Assembly (NCBI GenBank): GCA_032718565.1
Contig: JAVGVS010000534.1
Coordinates: 30,705 to 94,704 of the forward strand
DNA: 64,000 nucleotides
Reading direction: 5' to 3'
Source of the DNA: Distichodus sexfasciatus
Lineage: Eukaryota > Chordata > Actinopteri > Characiformes > Distichodontidae
The notes beneath the pieces are model-generated. The model had not been told where the DNA came from. It worked only from the letters and a program-made list of their open reading frames with translations, and did not search any database. Both the position numbers and the translations under genes were made by a program. Positions 1 through 9,952 of this stretch are shown here, piece after piece (the first letter of the stretch is position 1; each line of letters begins with the position of its first letter).

Positions 1-18
1 TTGCCGTGGAGAGTCACA
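1..18. mobile_element. Terminal inverted repeat end of a TGTGACC-type MITE (cut by window edge)
   Basis: The first 18 bases match the terminus of the MITE family whose copies lie at 7212-7832 and 50168-50630 (end reads ...GCCGTGGAGAGTCACA). Only the tip is visible because the window starts here. It directly abuts half of a hAT-like element, which makes it one junction of the inverted segment. Confidence 0.8.
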
Positions 19-276
19 AATGTTTTACCAAAGCAGTAAATGTTCTGCTGAACCCCAGCACTTTGTTGAAGTTGAATAACAGTCATTTAATGTGAATTTT
101 TTTCTATTGCATTGTTCTTTTTTCCCATCCACTCCATAATTAGACACTTTTTAGGTGAATAAATATGATTATAACATAAAACACGGAATTCAGAAGAATA
201 AAAATGGAATAAACGGAATTCAGGAACAAAAAGCCCCAGAATTTAGGAAAAAACTAAACGGATTTCATAGGGCTCT
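19..276 (+). mobile_element. Right half of a split hAT-like non-autonomous element
   Basis: This stretch matches the right part of the copy at 19095-19756 almost base for base and ends in the family terminus (GGATTTCATAGGGCTCT). The left half of the same insertion is at 7833-8328 on the other strand. The break falls inside the family's CAGGTAAATG sequence, where both halves meet MITE ends. Confidence 0.85.
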
Positions 277-284
277 ATTAGAGT
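277..284 (+). repeat. Target-site duplication (ATTAGAGT), partner at 8329-8336
   Basis: The eight bases immediately outside the right element end are ATTAGAGT. They are the exact reverse complement of ACTCTAAT at 8329-8336, just outside the left element end. An intact hAT insertion has these eight bases as a direct repeat; here they are inverted. Confidence 0.8.
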
Positions 285-2311
285 GTCTGCTAAATGGCAT
301 AGATGTAATGAAATGTAATGTAAATGCCCAAATCAATAATGTCTAAATTTGTTAAACATTGTTAAATTGTTAGCAGTTTGCGTTTACAACATCTCTCATC
401 CGAAGCTTCCTTTATCTCTCTCTGTCTGTCCGCCCCCCTCATAACCGCTGCACTCCAACACAAAGTATAAAGCAGATTTCGAAGCTGCAGCAAAGCCTGA
501 AATGTTTCATGACCCTTTAACAAAAGGAATAAGGATGGACTGGTGGAGGATTTGCTCTGCTTCTAGTTCATAACTCCTAACAGCTTTATAGGGATTTTCT
601 TCACTTTCATGTCACTGTGAGGCTCAGAGAGTTTGACACGATGAAAAATGTCCAGCCAAGAATAATTCTGTTGACCAGATGAAGGGACAATAACACAAAT
701 TGTGCATGGCAAGAGGTAGGCTTTATTTACCCCTTTTTCACTGCGCTGGCACTGGTGCTGATGCTGATGCTGTTGCTGGGCCAACAACGGCAGAACGCGT
801 CTGATGTTTTCCACTGCTGCTTAAAACTTTGAGGGTATGTTGGGATATCAGAAGGCAGCTCATTTAATCTCTTTAGAAATGATCATAGACATTGTCAACT
901 ATTAAATATTTTAACTTATATTTTTCGGGACCCTGAGATGTTTAGTGTAATGACATTAACTCGTGCCTGGGTGCCACGAAATTCAGAGTGGAACTTTGGC
1001 GAGCAAAATATTATTCTGTACACGCTCGACTCTGCCTTTCTCTTTTAACAGCATCGGCAAATATAAGCATGAAAACCATCAGATATCGGCATCTGTCTGT
1101 AATTCCCTTATCCCTCTATATTAATATTCTTATTGCTGTACGTACAAGATGTTTTAGCCAGACAATAGCCACATTATTTAACTGTGAAAAATATGCAGCC
1201 CGATTAACTCTTCATTTGCACTTATCTACATGCAGCCACACAGTTTATTACAGCAATATATATCGGCACAGATATTTCTCGAGATATGTGTCCCACATAC
1301 ACAAAATCAGGATATCACTTGTGGCCAGGCGCCGTTATTAAGGTGGATGATCTGTGACATGATTAGAAAAAGATGTTATTCTGAAATGCAAATGAGTCAG
1401 CATTGCTCTGAGTTAATCCTCCTTCCCGTAGCTGCACACGCTACTTACAACATAATAAAACAATATTTATTATCTCACATGGGAGACCGTACCAATATGT
1501 ACATTGTAAATATATTGCTGGCTCCTGCCGAGTTCATATGCGGAAGTGCCGACGTGTTTTCCTTCCCTCTGCTTGTAAAGTGAAAGATTCACGGAGGCCG
1601 TCTGCTTTAGAAGCGTTAGACTGAGAAGCAGCAAATCATTCCAGACATTTTTCTTTCAGCCATGTTCATATATCCAGGTTCTCGCTACAGAACACCTTCA
1701 TTTGAAACGTCCATTAACCCGCGCAGGAAACTTCAAAGGAGTCAGCTGCTTTTTTGGTCGTTGATTAATGCGCCAGTGATGCTGCACCAGTCATTACCCT
1801 GCTGAGGTGGAGCCAGAAGTTCCCCAAAAAACACACCCAGAACCTCATTCTCGCTTGATCATTAAAAAAGGGTGCAGAGAATGTCGGACAGAATAAGAGA
1901 TTAGAGTAATTAAGAAGCACAAGGTAGAACGCGGGCGACGTCGAGGGTAAAGCCATGCATGTTTGAAGTAGCAAAACTCCCTAAAACCAGACGAAATTAC
2001 TCATTCGGTGACAACACAGAGGTAAAAATGTGTCATAACTCTTTCTGAAAGCTCATTTGCTGCTATTCTTAAAGCCCCAATCAGGCGCCTAATCAGCCAC
2101 AGTGTCGAACAATTTTTACAGCAAACAACTTGTAATAATTATCAGAACGGTCTCTTTAAATAAACTTAGCCTGAGATTTTCACTTAAAACCATGCAGGAC
2201 TTGCGTGTTGGTGGTATGGCTGGCTGATATCACTAGAAATGGATAATTATGATATTTTCATACTTTTACCTCAATTACATTTCATAAACGTAAAAAAAAA
2301 AGTTTTTCGTG
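285..2311. other. exoc4 intronic DNA, inverted segment, no gene seen
   Basis: No exon or conserved protein is recognisable here. About 985-1480 contains stretches resembling the dispersed family at 6340-6690 in the opposite orientation (cGATATCGGCATC-type sequence and an 'attcagagtggaac' motif). The rest looks unique and moderately AT-rich. Short open frames here have no recognisable composition or domains. Confidence 0.5.
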
Positions 2312-2368
2312 GGCAGCATGGTGGCGCAGTGGTTAGCGCTGACACCTCACAGCGAGAGGGTCCTGGGT
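2312..2368 (+). mobile_element. tRNA-derived SINE head (family S1), truncated
   Basis: It carries the S1 head (GTGGCGCAGTGGTTAGCGCT) with a B-box-like GGTCCTGGGTTC. The body and tail seen in the copies at 5060 and 9398 are missing. Sequence of another repeat follows directly. Confidence 0.75.
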
Positions 2369-2399
2369 TCCACTGCATGCTCTGAATTTTGACACAAAA

Positions 2400-2781
2400 T
2401 AAGGCCATGTCCACACGTACGGGGGTATTTTTGAAAACTGAGGTTTTTCTATGCGCTTTGGTCTTTCGTCCCCACGTAAATGGCGTTTTGGGTCAGTGAA
2501 AATGGAGGTTTTGAAAACTCAGATTCTGCGTTTGGGTGTGGACAAGAAAAAGGACGATTTTGAAAAACGGACCGTTTCGCGTGACACTGTGCACCACTCA
2601 TATGACGTCCCAGTATGCGCTGTGTCTACATTAGGGTTTCATCTACAATGCAAGGCATGCTTTTAACAGCGTTTTTGCGATTGTGTGTGGACGGAGATAT
2701 TTTTGAAAAGTGCTCGTATGGACGTGATTAAACTGAAAATCTCCGTTTTCAGAAATACCGTGTACGTGTGGACATGGCCTA
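2400..2781. mobile_element. MITE with 'AGGCCATGTCCACACG' inverted termini
   Basis: The left end (AGGCCATGTCCACACGTAC) and right end (GTACGTGTGGACATGGCCT) are near-perfect inverted repeats. The interior also shows mirrored 'ttttgaaaac' and 'gtttttg' stretches, so it can fold back. No transposase frame is present. No clean target duplication was found. Confidence 0.75.
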
Positions 2782-3000
2782 ATGTCAAAAATTTAACGAC
2801 AGAGGGCACGGGCAGTATAAAATCTTCAGACTACCCCCGACATTTCTGACATGCAGTAAATGCATCAAAATATATCGGCTGAAAATATCAGGTAAATCTA
2901 AGCATCGGTCCGACGTGGATGACTTAAAAAAAACAATTATTGGCTGATTCCAACACGATTCCGATATTCTCGTGCTGGTGATTATGGTCGACTCTTATTA
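2782..3000 (+). mobile_element. Fragment of a dispersed non-autonomous DNA element
   Basis: It shares the 'ggcaaatctaagcatcggtc' and 'attattggctgattcc' type sequence with copies at 6340-6690 and 57660-57905. The 57905 copy ends in 'catcgtgcatccctag', a hAT-like terminus. This copy is partial. Confidence 0.6.
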
Positions 3001-3189
3001 TCAACCCCTTAAAAGTAAAGATTTTCTGCATTGTACCTTTCCTCCACTCGTCAACTCCACAGCCAAATGACACGGCTACACCCATTACCGCAAACAAAGA
3101 TAACTCATTCAGTCGGCGTTGCCGCGAGTCTGAGAGGAATAATAATAACGCACAGGTCTTTTTTTTTGTTTTTCCAGCAGCCACACAGC

Positions 3190-3500
3190 AGTCGCCAGGG
3201 GATTACAGGCTCTCTCTGTTAGCCAGCGAGCGAGCCCGCCGCCACCGTCGTCGCCGCCACCGCAATGCTAATTCTTTTGTATTAGCTAAGACGCCACGGT
3301 GTAGCGCATTAGGCTAATGCAGGTTGGCGACCCCGCCGCGCTAAAGTGTGCCGCGGCGCTGTTGTTTTTGATCTCAGCAACGCGGCGGCTGTGTTTTTAT
3401 TCCGCGCCCGTCGTGTTTACCGCACCGCAATTACAGCTCACGGCTTTCATGAGCCAAAGTGATTTATTAGGCAGGGTCATAAAGCGCCAGTCGTGTTTAG
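3190..3500. other. CpG-rich block inside an exoc4 intron
   Basis: This block is far richer in CpG than its surroundings and shows no similarity to the repeat families in the window. It contains several TAAT/ATTA cores (GCTAATTC, TATTAGCTAA, ATTAGGCTAATGC) and GTCATAAA. These are the kind of sites found in homeodomain-bound enhancers. Open frames across it look incidental. It may be a small CpG island or a conserved enhancer. Confidence 0.4.
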
Positions 3501-3780
3501 AGGGACCGGAGGGCGGGTGGCGGCGGGTGGCAGTTGGATCGGGGAGGAGGTGGTGTCTGCTGGTCTTTCGAAATGGTTCCGAAAGTGCTGGGATTTTTTT
3601 TATTAGTGCTTGTTTTCTTTGCCAGATACATTCGGCATCTTTTAAATCTGTCCAGCCCGACTGAGCACCATATATTCCCCCCGTAAAGCCATATCCTGAA
3701 GGGCTTAGCAGTGTTAAAAAAGTTTTTGCACACAGGGTTTTAGCACTTTTTACCAAAAATTTGTGTTGAGCGGGTATCAG

Positions 3781-4145
3781 TGGGATTGGGACGATCTGTT
3801 CAATTAATAGGTTTTCCTGCTAATTCCTACATATTAATATGATGATGAGCAGAACAAGCAACACAACACACTACAAGCCCAAAAGCACATCACACCATTA
3901 TACTGTTTAGTTTCCTTAACCACACCAGCTCTCACTCACAATCTGTGTGTTCCTGATGGTTTTAGCACCGCAGGATTAGGGAGCGTCACTAAATTACACA
4001 ACTGTGTTTAAAGGAATCATTTTTGAGATGCTATTTTAATAGTAAATAATTTTGCATATACATATGGGTGTGAATTATTACATGTTTTGGTTAGGAAAAC
4101 AGGATTTAAGTCAAGTATTTCCTTAAGCAGAACAGGATAATCTGT
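3781..4145 (+). mobile_element. Non-autonomous hAT-like element fragment (family F4)
   Basis: It is a close match to 62835-63150, and partly to 14990-15180 ('attcctacatatt...gagcagaacaag', 'caccgcaggattagg', 'aagcagaacaggataatct'). Coding potential is absent. The distal end of the family ('gatcggtgcatcccta') is displaced to about 4655-4740. Confidence 0.75.
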
Positions 4146-4645
4146 CTCCAGGATTCCGCGATGTTGCGATGGCAACTATTAACACAAATTCAGCCAACCC
4201 CTGTGAATTCATTACTACTGTGCAATTTTGACCAATTACTGCAACTTTTACGCAGTTTTTCTGACCAATTATTGTCTTTTCCTGCAAAACGTTGAGCCAC
4301 ACATCAGTGAACTCACTTTCTTGTTACGTTTAGAAGATGCAGGAAACGTGTGTAATAAAAACGCCTCACGTTTACCTTCAAAAATAACTAAATAATTAGT
4401 GGTTAATAAAAATAATAGAGCTTTTGTTACCTTCATTTTAGTTAATTGTTAGAGTCACTATAAAGGGGGACAAAATGGCTAATTTTTCCACAACTTTGAC
4501 TTGCTCACACAACTTTCTTGCAACAAAACTCCTAAAAACACGGCAACTTTCGTTGCAGTTTTTTAGAAAAGCTGCTGCAAAATCTGGCCTTTTGGGCCGC
4601 AACAGTCTCAAAAAGGCCTGTGAAATCCTGGAGGGACTGAGAAAC
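4146..4645 (+). mobile_element. MITE family F5 copy inserted in the F4 element
   Basis: It matches the copy at 50911-51349 along nearly its whole length, including 'aacgcctcac', 'ccttcaaaaataactaa' and 'aggcctg...ctggagggac' at the end. It sits between two parts of an F4 element, so it probably inserted there. Confidence 0.7.
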
Positions 4646-5059
4646 ACACTACTCATTCCCTAAAAACTGGTATTGGATCGTACTCAGGATCGACCCATAG
4701 CCAAAGCCCAAGTATGGGGATCCATATCGGAACTTTTCAGGACAATCTAATGTTGGAAATCTGTATAGTGACTGGAATTTGGAATCAGAAATGCTGTTCC
4801 TTCAGGGATCATACTCATTAATCAGCCATTCTTTATGAACTTGGACCGTGAACCCAAATATATAACATATTCTCACTAATACTAATCAATGACTCTTAAA
4901 GTCTGACTAACATTGAAGTTTGTGCAGATATTATAACAGCAATGGAGAACTAGAGTCTGTGCAGTACTTTTCAATTATTTGTGCGGATACAGTTAGTTAG
5001 TTAGTTTTTTGTGAGGAATGCTGAGTGTGTTCTTTTAGAGTTCACATGTAGGAGCTCTT
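4646..5059. other. exoc4 intron: F4 tail, then nothing recognised
   Basis: About 4655-4740 carries the F4 terminal type sequence (ACTGGTATTGGATCG, CCCAAGTATGGGGATCC). The remainder up to the SINE shows no gene and no family I recognise. Confidence 0.45.
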
Positions 5060-5372
5060 GGGCGGCACGGTGGCGCAGTGGTTAGCGCTCTTGCCTCACA
5101 GCGAACCCCGGGTCCTGGGTTCGAACCCCGGGGACGGCCGTAGGGTCTCTCTGTGTGGAGTATGCATGGGTTTTCTCCAGTTTCCTCCCAAAGTCCAAAG
5201 GCCTAAATTGGCCCTGTAACGTGTCAATGTGATTGTGTGAGTGTGTGTGTGTGCCCTGCGGTGTGTTGGCACCTGCCCAGGGTTGGTCCCCGCCCCGTAA
5301 GTTCCCGGGATAGGCTCCGGTCCCCCCGCGACCCCAGGTGGGATAACGCGGTTCGGAATATGAATGAATGTA
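5060..5372 (+). mobile_element. Full-length tRNA-derived SINE (family S1)
   Basis: It has a tRNA-related head (GGCACGGTGGCGCAGTGG) and a B box (GGGTTCGAACCCC). The body carries 'tgtgtggagtatgcatg', and the tail is 'gggataacgcggttcgga' plus TGAA repeats. A TGAA-repeat tail is typical of SINEs mobilised by RTE-like LINEs; that part is inference. Confidence 0.85.
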
Positions 5373-5758
5373 GAAAATTTTGTGTGCAGAAAGTATATTT
5401 GCATCAGTTTGGTGCATAAATTGACAGAGGGCATGCAAAAGTCAAAGAAGAGCTGGTCTGAGGTTTGAATAGTTCAAAAAATATTGATGTTTATCTACTT
5501 CTTTGGAATATTTTAAAGTTTTACTTGAGATGTAGTTCATGGTGTGTGAACTTCAAAACAAAATGCCCCGAATTTTTAAACACTTTAACACTTGTTCATA
5601 TTCCGTATCTTTCATCTTGTTTGTTTTATTGTGCAAAAATCATTTCTTTATATCTGGCAAATACAATGAGACAACATTGCTTTTGCATGGCACTGTAGAT
5701 TTTTGAAGATTTTAGAAATGTAACGTTTTCTGAAGCTGTTTTCCTCCCTCTTCCCCAG
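5373..5758. other. exoc4 intron, no feature until the exon 5 acceptor
   Basis: AT-rich unique-looking sequence. The last part (from about 5735) is a polypyrimidine tract ending CTTCCCCAG, the splice acceptor of the plus-strand exon. Confidence 0.5.
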
Positions 5759-5859
5759 GTCCACTCCAAAAGACTCGTCCATCCTGGAGGTCAGCAGTCT
5801 CTCAACCCCACGCAAACTCATGGAGGCCTCGCAGTTCAGCACTCCAGGAACATCCAGCA
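5759..5859 (+). CDS. exoc4: exoc4 (Sec8) exon 5, on the strand opposite to the other exons
   Basis: A 101-nt exon between a strong acceptor (TTCCTCCCTCTTCCCCAG) and a GTAAGA donor. It encodes 33 residues including STPKDSS, LSTPRKLMEAS and QFSTPGTSS. This aligns with the vertebrate Sec8 segment just after the long N-terminal helices, where human has a PTPRKFLDTS-like stretch. Sec8 is a subunit of the exocyst, which tethers secretory vesicles to the plasma membrane. Exon 4 ends with two bases of a codon (GG) and this exon begins with one (G), giving a joined Gly-Ser-Thr-Pro-Lys. The phase therefore fits exactly. The exon is on the plus strand although exons 1-4 are on the minus strand, and it lies within the inverted 1-7211 segment. 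As drawn it could not be spliced into exoc4. Confidence 0.85.
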
Positions 5860-6339
5860 GTAAGAAAATAACACAGACACCAAATGCCCAAGAGGCAGAA
5901 ATAAAGAGCTAAAATAAAATAGCCATTTTCCCAGCGGAAGTGTGGAACTACGCTGCCACTTTTACTCTCTTCCATCCGGCGTTGATCTGAATCTCGGCCC
6001 AACAGCACATGCGCCAGCGCGGCTCGTTTTTTTTTTTTTTTGTTGTTCTTAAGTAAGTTTCTAAGAAAAGTTACATTTGTGACGTGATATTAAACTGCAG
6101 ACGTGTTCTCAAGTTCCCTCCGTCCTTGTAAATTGAAAGCGCAGTAGTTCTTATCTAGCATAGGCAAATGCCTCACAGACCCACTGCAAAGCAGAGCGCG
6201 CACACATACTGGAGCATAAAAATATGTAAACGTGATTATACCTTTACTTTTAAGTACGGAGCAGAGAACTGCAGTTAACATAAGAGATATGAGCAATGTT
6301 AAAAGAGTTAAAGAGCAGAGTTAAAATCTATAAAATAAA
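5860..6339. other. exoc4 intron downstream of exon 5, nothing recognised
   Basis: No further Sec8 exon is visible between 5860 and 7211 on the plus strand, where the next one would be if this segment also held it. A T-run near 6027-6042 is the only simple feature. Confidence 0.5.
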
Positions 6340-6690
6340 AAGGCATGCACAATATGGGGATTACAGCCCGATGCCGATATCCGATGCTATTCATACTTAT
6401 CTCTGCCGATAAATGAGGAAGGCAGAGTTGAGCGTGTAAAGACAAGAGATTTTGCTCAGGAACGTTCCACTGTGTGCTCAGAATTTTGGCATAAAACACC
6501 ATACATTTTAAGACAAATCCCATCTTGGACTTGGACATGCCTGGCACAAGTGCTACCTTTCCCACATACAATAAATGCGTCGCCCAATATTGTTCCGGAA
6601 ATATCGGGCAAATCTGAGCATCGGTCTGATGCTGATGACTTTGATGAAAAGCAAGTTGATGTTTTTCCCCAAACACATTTAAAAGCATTC
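6340..6690. mobile_element. Fragment of a dispersed hAT-like MITE
   Basis: It shares 'gcacaatatgggg', 'gccgatatccgatgc', 'ggcagagttgag', 'attttggcataaaacaccatac' and 'gggcaaatctgagcatcgg' with the copy at 57190-57905 and partly with 2782-3000. No coding frame is present. Its reads as open frames on both strands are incidental. Confidence 0.65.
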
Positions 6691-7211
6691 AGAGATATCT
6701 GTACTTACTTAAGTGATGTGTGACCTCTGTTCACGTAAGGAAACCCACATCACAGCCACAATAACTGCTTAAAACATTTTTGTTTTCTCTTATAGGCTAA
6801 CAGGTCAATAAATAGTTGAACGTGGTCAGGCTCATTGAGTAGTAACTGATGGACACTAGTGTTTTAAGTTGAAATGGAGTGTTACACAGAGCAGTAAATG
6901 TCTGACTATGAAGAGATGGGACTTTAAAACAGGCAGCGACTTTACCTCGCGGTATTAGCCGTAATGAAAACATTAGTACAGATCGTGCAGAATTATTACA
7001 TCCATTAACTTGTCATTAGAAGCTGGGGAGCTGCGTATGTGGTAGCTTTGGGCCAGTGAAACACACACACACACAAAGGCTGTGCAATATGAACAAAATC
7101 TCATGTCTTAAATGATATATAGGTGGTTGTGTTTTGTATATCCAAAAATGTAAGATTATAGCATTCTTGTGGCCAGATATTTAGTATTTTAGCACTCAAT
7201 TTGACATTAAT
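6691..7211. other. exoc4 intron, nothing recognised
   Basis: Unique-looking intronic sequence with a short CA run near 7065. It ends at the outer terminus of the MITE, which is the right-hand breakpoint region of the inversion. Confidence 0.45.
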
Positions 7212-7832
7212 TGTGACCCTCCACGGCAAAACCAGTCGCTTGTCGCAACGGAGGTTTCTGAGAAAAACGAGTGTTTATGTTGCGTGGGGTAAAATTTTGT
7301 ATTTTTTGTTTTTAGTGTTTTGAAACAGTGGAAGGTCTATACTGTACTGTTGTGAATAAATTTGGCTCAAAAACTTACCCTTTCCATCCTAAAAACGTGA
7401 CTTTCTTGAGGTGAGGAATTCAATTCCAGCAGAATGTTAAAAGTTTGTGTTTTGACCGCTCTACTTCAATATTTACGGTAAATCCACTGGTTGACTAGCG
7501 TGAAGATATTTCTCCGGAATCCATCTTCGTCTCCCGAGTTCAGTTAACCTAACGCAGGTAGGCTATCCGTGTGGCTGTGAATGCAGCGTAGGCTACCGTA
7601 AATGCAAACGTAGCCGCGACCGCACCAAGCGTCTGTGAGTGCTACGGTGATAGTCAACTTCAAAGGCAGATTTCTCCGTTTCTCACTTGGCGTGACAGGA
7701 GAAACCCGACTCCTTTGAATGTTGATATCTCAGTCACATGTCGTCCCATTCATTCAATATAGGTATCGATTTGAAGCTTGATTTATGCCCTTTTATGAAA
7801 ACAAGCGACTGGTTTTGCCGTGCAGAGTCACA
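7212..7832. mobile_element. TGTGACC-type MITE, 621 bp, at an inversion breakpoint
   Basis: It begins TGTGACCCTCCACGGCAAAA and ends with a reverse-complementary terminus (TTTTGCCGTGCAGAGTCACA). The copy at 50168-50630 is the same family with about 160 bp missing from the centre. The two termini differ in the same place: CCCTCC at the left, and the complement of GAGTCACA at the right. The right terminus resembles the end at 1-18 more than its own left end, as expected if this copy is a recombinant of two MITEs. Confidence 0.85.
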
Positions 7833-8328
7833 TTTACCTGTAAACAACAAAAAACATTCATTTTTTCGTGCAAAACGAAACGTTTCTGATGTGAGTTTTT
7901 GACTGTAAGTGGGCGTCACGTGTTCTTGCAGGTTCAGTGTATCGTGTGCTGGCAAAACGTACAAGAGTTGTTCTCCCGATTCATAAAAATCATTTGGGTA
8001 TTGTTCTGCTCTAAACTTAGCACTGACACTCGAATTCCGGAAAAAAAATTTGAGGACGTCGGTGTTTCAGCCTCATGGCCATAGCTGACTGTTGACGTTT
8101 CCCCCTCTGTGTCTGTGCGTTTGTGTGTGTGGAAAGCTGAGTCCCGCCTCAACAGGTAACACGTACAGGGGGCTGCAGCGGCCAAAATTGATTAGAAACC
8201 ATTGCTTTGCCCACACACTGATATCAGCGAATTATACGACATTCCGCGTTTTACAACGGATTCTGTTTTATTTGTTGAATTCTGCGATTCCGTCCGCATT
8301 TTCCGCATCGCGCAAATCATAGGGGCCT
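7833..8328 (-). mobile_element. Left half of a split hAT-like element (reverse orientation)
   Basis: Read on the minus strand this matches 19095-19500, ending at TTTACAGGTAAA where it meets the MITE. The outer terminus (AGGCCCCTATGATTTG on the minus strand) mirrors the family's right terminus (CGGATTTCATAGGGC...). Its missing right half is at 19-276. Confidence 0.85.
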
Positions 8329-8336
8329 ACTCTAAT
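8329..8336 (+). repeat. Target-site duplication (ACTCTAAT), partner at 277-284
   Basis: Eight bases immediately outside the left element terminus. They equal the reverse complement of 277-284, so after re-inverting 1-7211 they become a direct 8-bp duplication, the standard hAT length. Confidence 0.8.
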
Positions 8337-8394
8337 TTAGACTTCTTATTTCCTAACTGCAGCGACAGTTTCCCTGGAGTAATTTTGCGCTGAA

Positions 8395-8510
8395 GGTCTT
8401 GCTCAGGAACCCACAGGTGGATTTTAGACCCCACTGAAATCCAAACGTGCACTGCTATCTACACCAAGCCAGGATTTCCGTCACTCGGACCACTGTGCTG
8501 GCTAGTTCAA
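8395..8510 (-). mobile_element. Degenerate L2-tailed SINE fragment (family S3)
   Basis: It contains the S3-type motif 'gtcttgctcagg' followed by decayed sequence. It lies just downstream of exoc4 exon 4 in the gene's direction and shows no coding potential. Confidence 0.35.
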
Positions 8511-8551
8511 AAAAAAAAAGGCAGGTGTGAATGGGAAGCGTGCAGACTCAC

Positions 8552-8745
8552 CCTCCCAGGCGTCCCTTGTCCTTGTCCTTGCCCCGGTGTCCCACTCGGC
8601 TGGTGGACTTGATGTAGAGGTGGCGGTGCAGCTCGTCAATCAGCACCAGGTGGATGTTGAGCTTTTTGCTGTGCAGCTCGAGACGCAGGTCACCCAGCCC
8701 CTCCACCTGGAGCAGGGGGCCCTCCAGAGACTCCACCGCAGACAC
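8552..8745 (-). CDS. exoc4: exoc4 (Sec8) exon 4
   Basis: A 194-nt exon with acceptor ...TGTTGTGTCCAG and donor GTGAGT. It encodes about residues 156-220 of exocyst subunit Sec8: the VSAVESLEGPLLQVEGL, RLELHSKK and LIDELHRHLYIKSTSR stretches are nearly identical to vertebrate Sec8. It belongs to the Sec8 N-terminal helical region (Sec8_exocyst family) that packs into the exocyst core bundle. The Lys/Asp-rich end (GHRGKDKDKGR) leads into the linker encoded by exon 5. It begins in phase 0 and ends with two bases of a Gly codon, completed by the first base of 5759-5859. The frame is intact. The next exon downstream is on the opposite strand. Confidence 0.95.
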
Positions 8746-8834
8746 CTGGACACAACACAGGCACACGTCAGCACTCGCACCGTCTTAAAGGAGATGACGA
8801 ATGGGGCAAGTAGGCACATTTACACCTACTGCAT

Positions 8835-8945
8835 TTAGCAGACACTCATCCATGTTCCCAATTATAGGCAGTAGAATAGGATTTGAACCTATGACCTCGT
8901 GATACACTGACAAGTAATCACAAGGCCACCACTGGCACGCACGCC
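8835..8945 (-). mobile_element. Truncated tRNA-derived SINE (family S3), reverse
   Basis: Reading the minus strand shows a SINE head with a B-box-like GGTTCAAATCC (complement of 8880-8890, 'ggatttgaacc') and the S3 left end. It sits about 90 bp before exon 4 in gene direction. Confidence 0.65.
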
Positions 8946-9397
8946 AACAACGTTTTCCACTAGCAAGCAAACGGCTCCTTTTTGCTTCACCATTCTCTTC
9001 CATGTGTTTCCACTAAAGATGGCACCGATCCGATATGTGGATCAGCATCAGTCTGATAACGACATAAATCGCCGGATCGGGTATCGGTGCCATTGGGGCG
9101 ATCGTTCACGGTATCGTTTCTGACATTACGTGAAATGTTTAGTTTCCACCAAAATAAAAACCAAAAACGTTGGCACTAAGGTTCTCTGCCCAACCAGGGT
9201 GGCAATACTGGTCCATCCTACCTGGTGAGCCGTGTCTGGGGGGTTGTCTACTAGTGCCTCTCAAAAAATTAGGACATTTGGAAAAAGTCATACGGCATCA
9301 CGAATAAGAATACTGGAAACGTGTCAAGTCTATTTGATTAGCGATTCTGAAGCTAGGATGAATCTGATCATACTAATGAAGAAACTCGTCAACGCAA
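8946..9397. other. exoc4 intron with short repeat scraps
   Basis: About 9017-9110 contains GATCCGATATGTGG and GGTATCGGTGCC, typical of the hAT-like families elsewhere in the window. The rest shows nothing I recognise. Confidence 0.4.
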
Positions 9398-9664
9398 GTA
9401 GGCGACACGGTGGTGCAGTGATTAGCGCTGCCGCTTCGCAGCACCTCCTGGGTTCGATCCCCGGGTCGGCCGTAGGGTCTTTCTGTGTGGAGTTTGCATG
9501 CTCTCCCCGTGTTTGTGTGGGTTTCCTCTGGGTGCTCCGGTTTCCTCTCACCGTCCAAAAGCGTGCTCTATAGGTTAACTGGCGAATCTTAATTGACCCA
9601 GTAAGGACAGGCTCCAGTCCCGATGCGACCCCAGTTGGGATTAAGTGGTTCGGATAATGAATGA
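9398..9664 (+). mobile_element. tRNA-derived SINE (family S1)
   Basis: Same family as 5060-5372: head with GTGGTGCAGTGATTAGCGCT, B box GGGTTCGATCC, a 'gtgtggagtttgcatgctc' body, and tail 'gggattaagtggttcgga' with TGAA repeats. It is intact at both ends but diverged. Confidence 0.85.
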
Positions 9665-9926
9665 ATCAGTCAACGCAAACAGTTACAGACAGGAAGTTTG
9701 TTGAGTTGGGCTAATTCCTTTAAAAAGTTCAAAACAAGAAGTGGAGCACAGTCTGAAATAAAAGCACAGAGAGTCCCCAGTGGCGTGGAGGTGGAACTAC
9801 ACCCAGGATCATTACAGCAGCAGACAGATATACAAAGTTGCTGGCAGGGAAAACAATAAGGAGCCAAGCAGAGCATTTTATTTCACCTATAAATCTTTGT
9901 GCAGGAAGATTGTTGGCACAACACAA

Positions 9927-9952
9927 ACACACACACACACACACACACACAC
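9927..9952. repeat. (AC)n microsatellite
   Basis: An uninterrupted dinucleotide run of about 13 units. Confidence 0.95.

Noticed and set aside
3317..3756. Overlapping ~115-codon frames on both strands near 3317-3756
   Set aside because: They arise from CpG-rich DNA that rarely forms stops; no splice sites or similarity support a gene.
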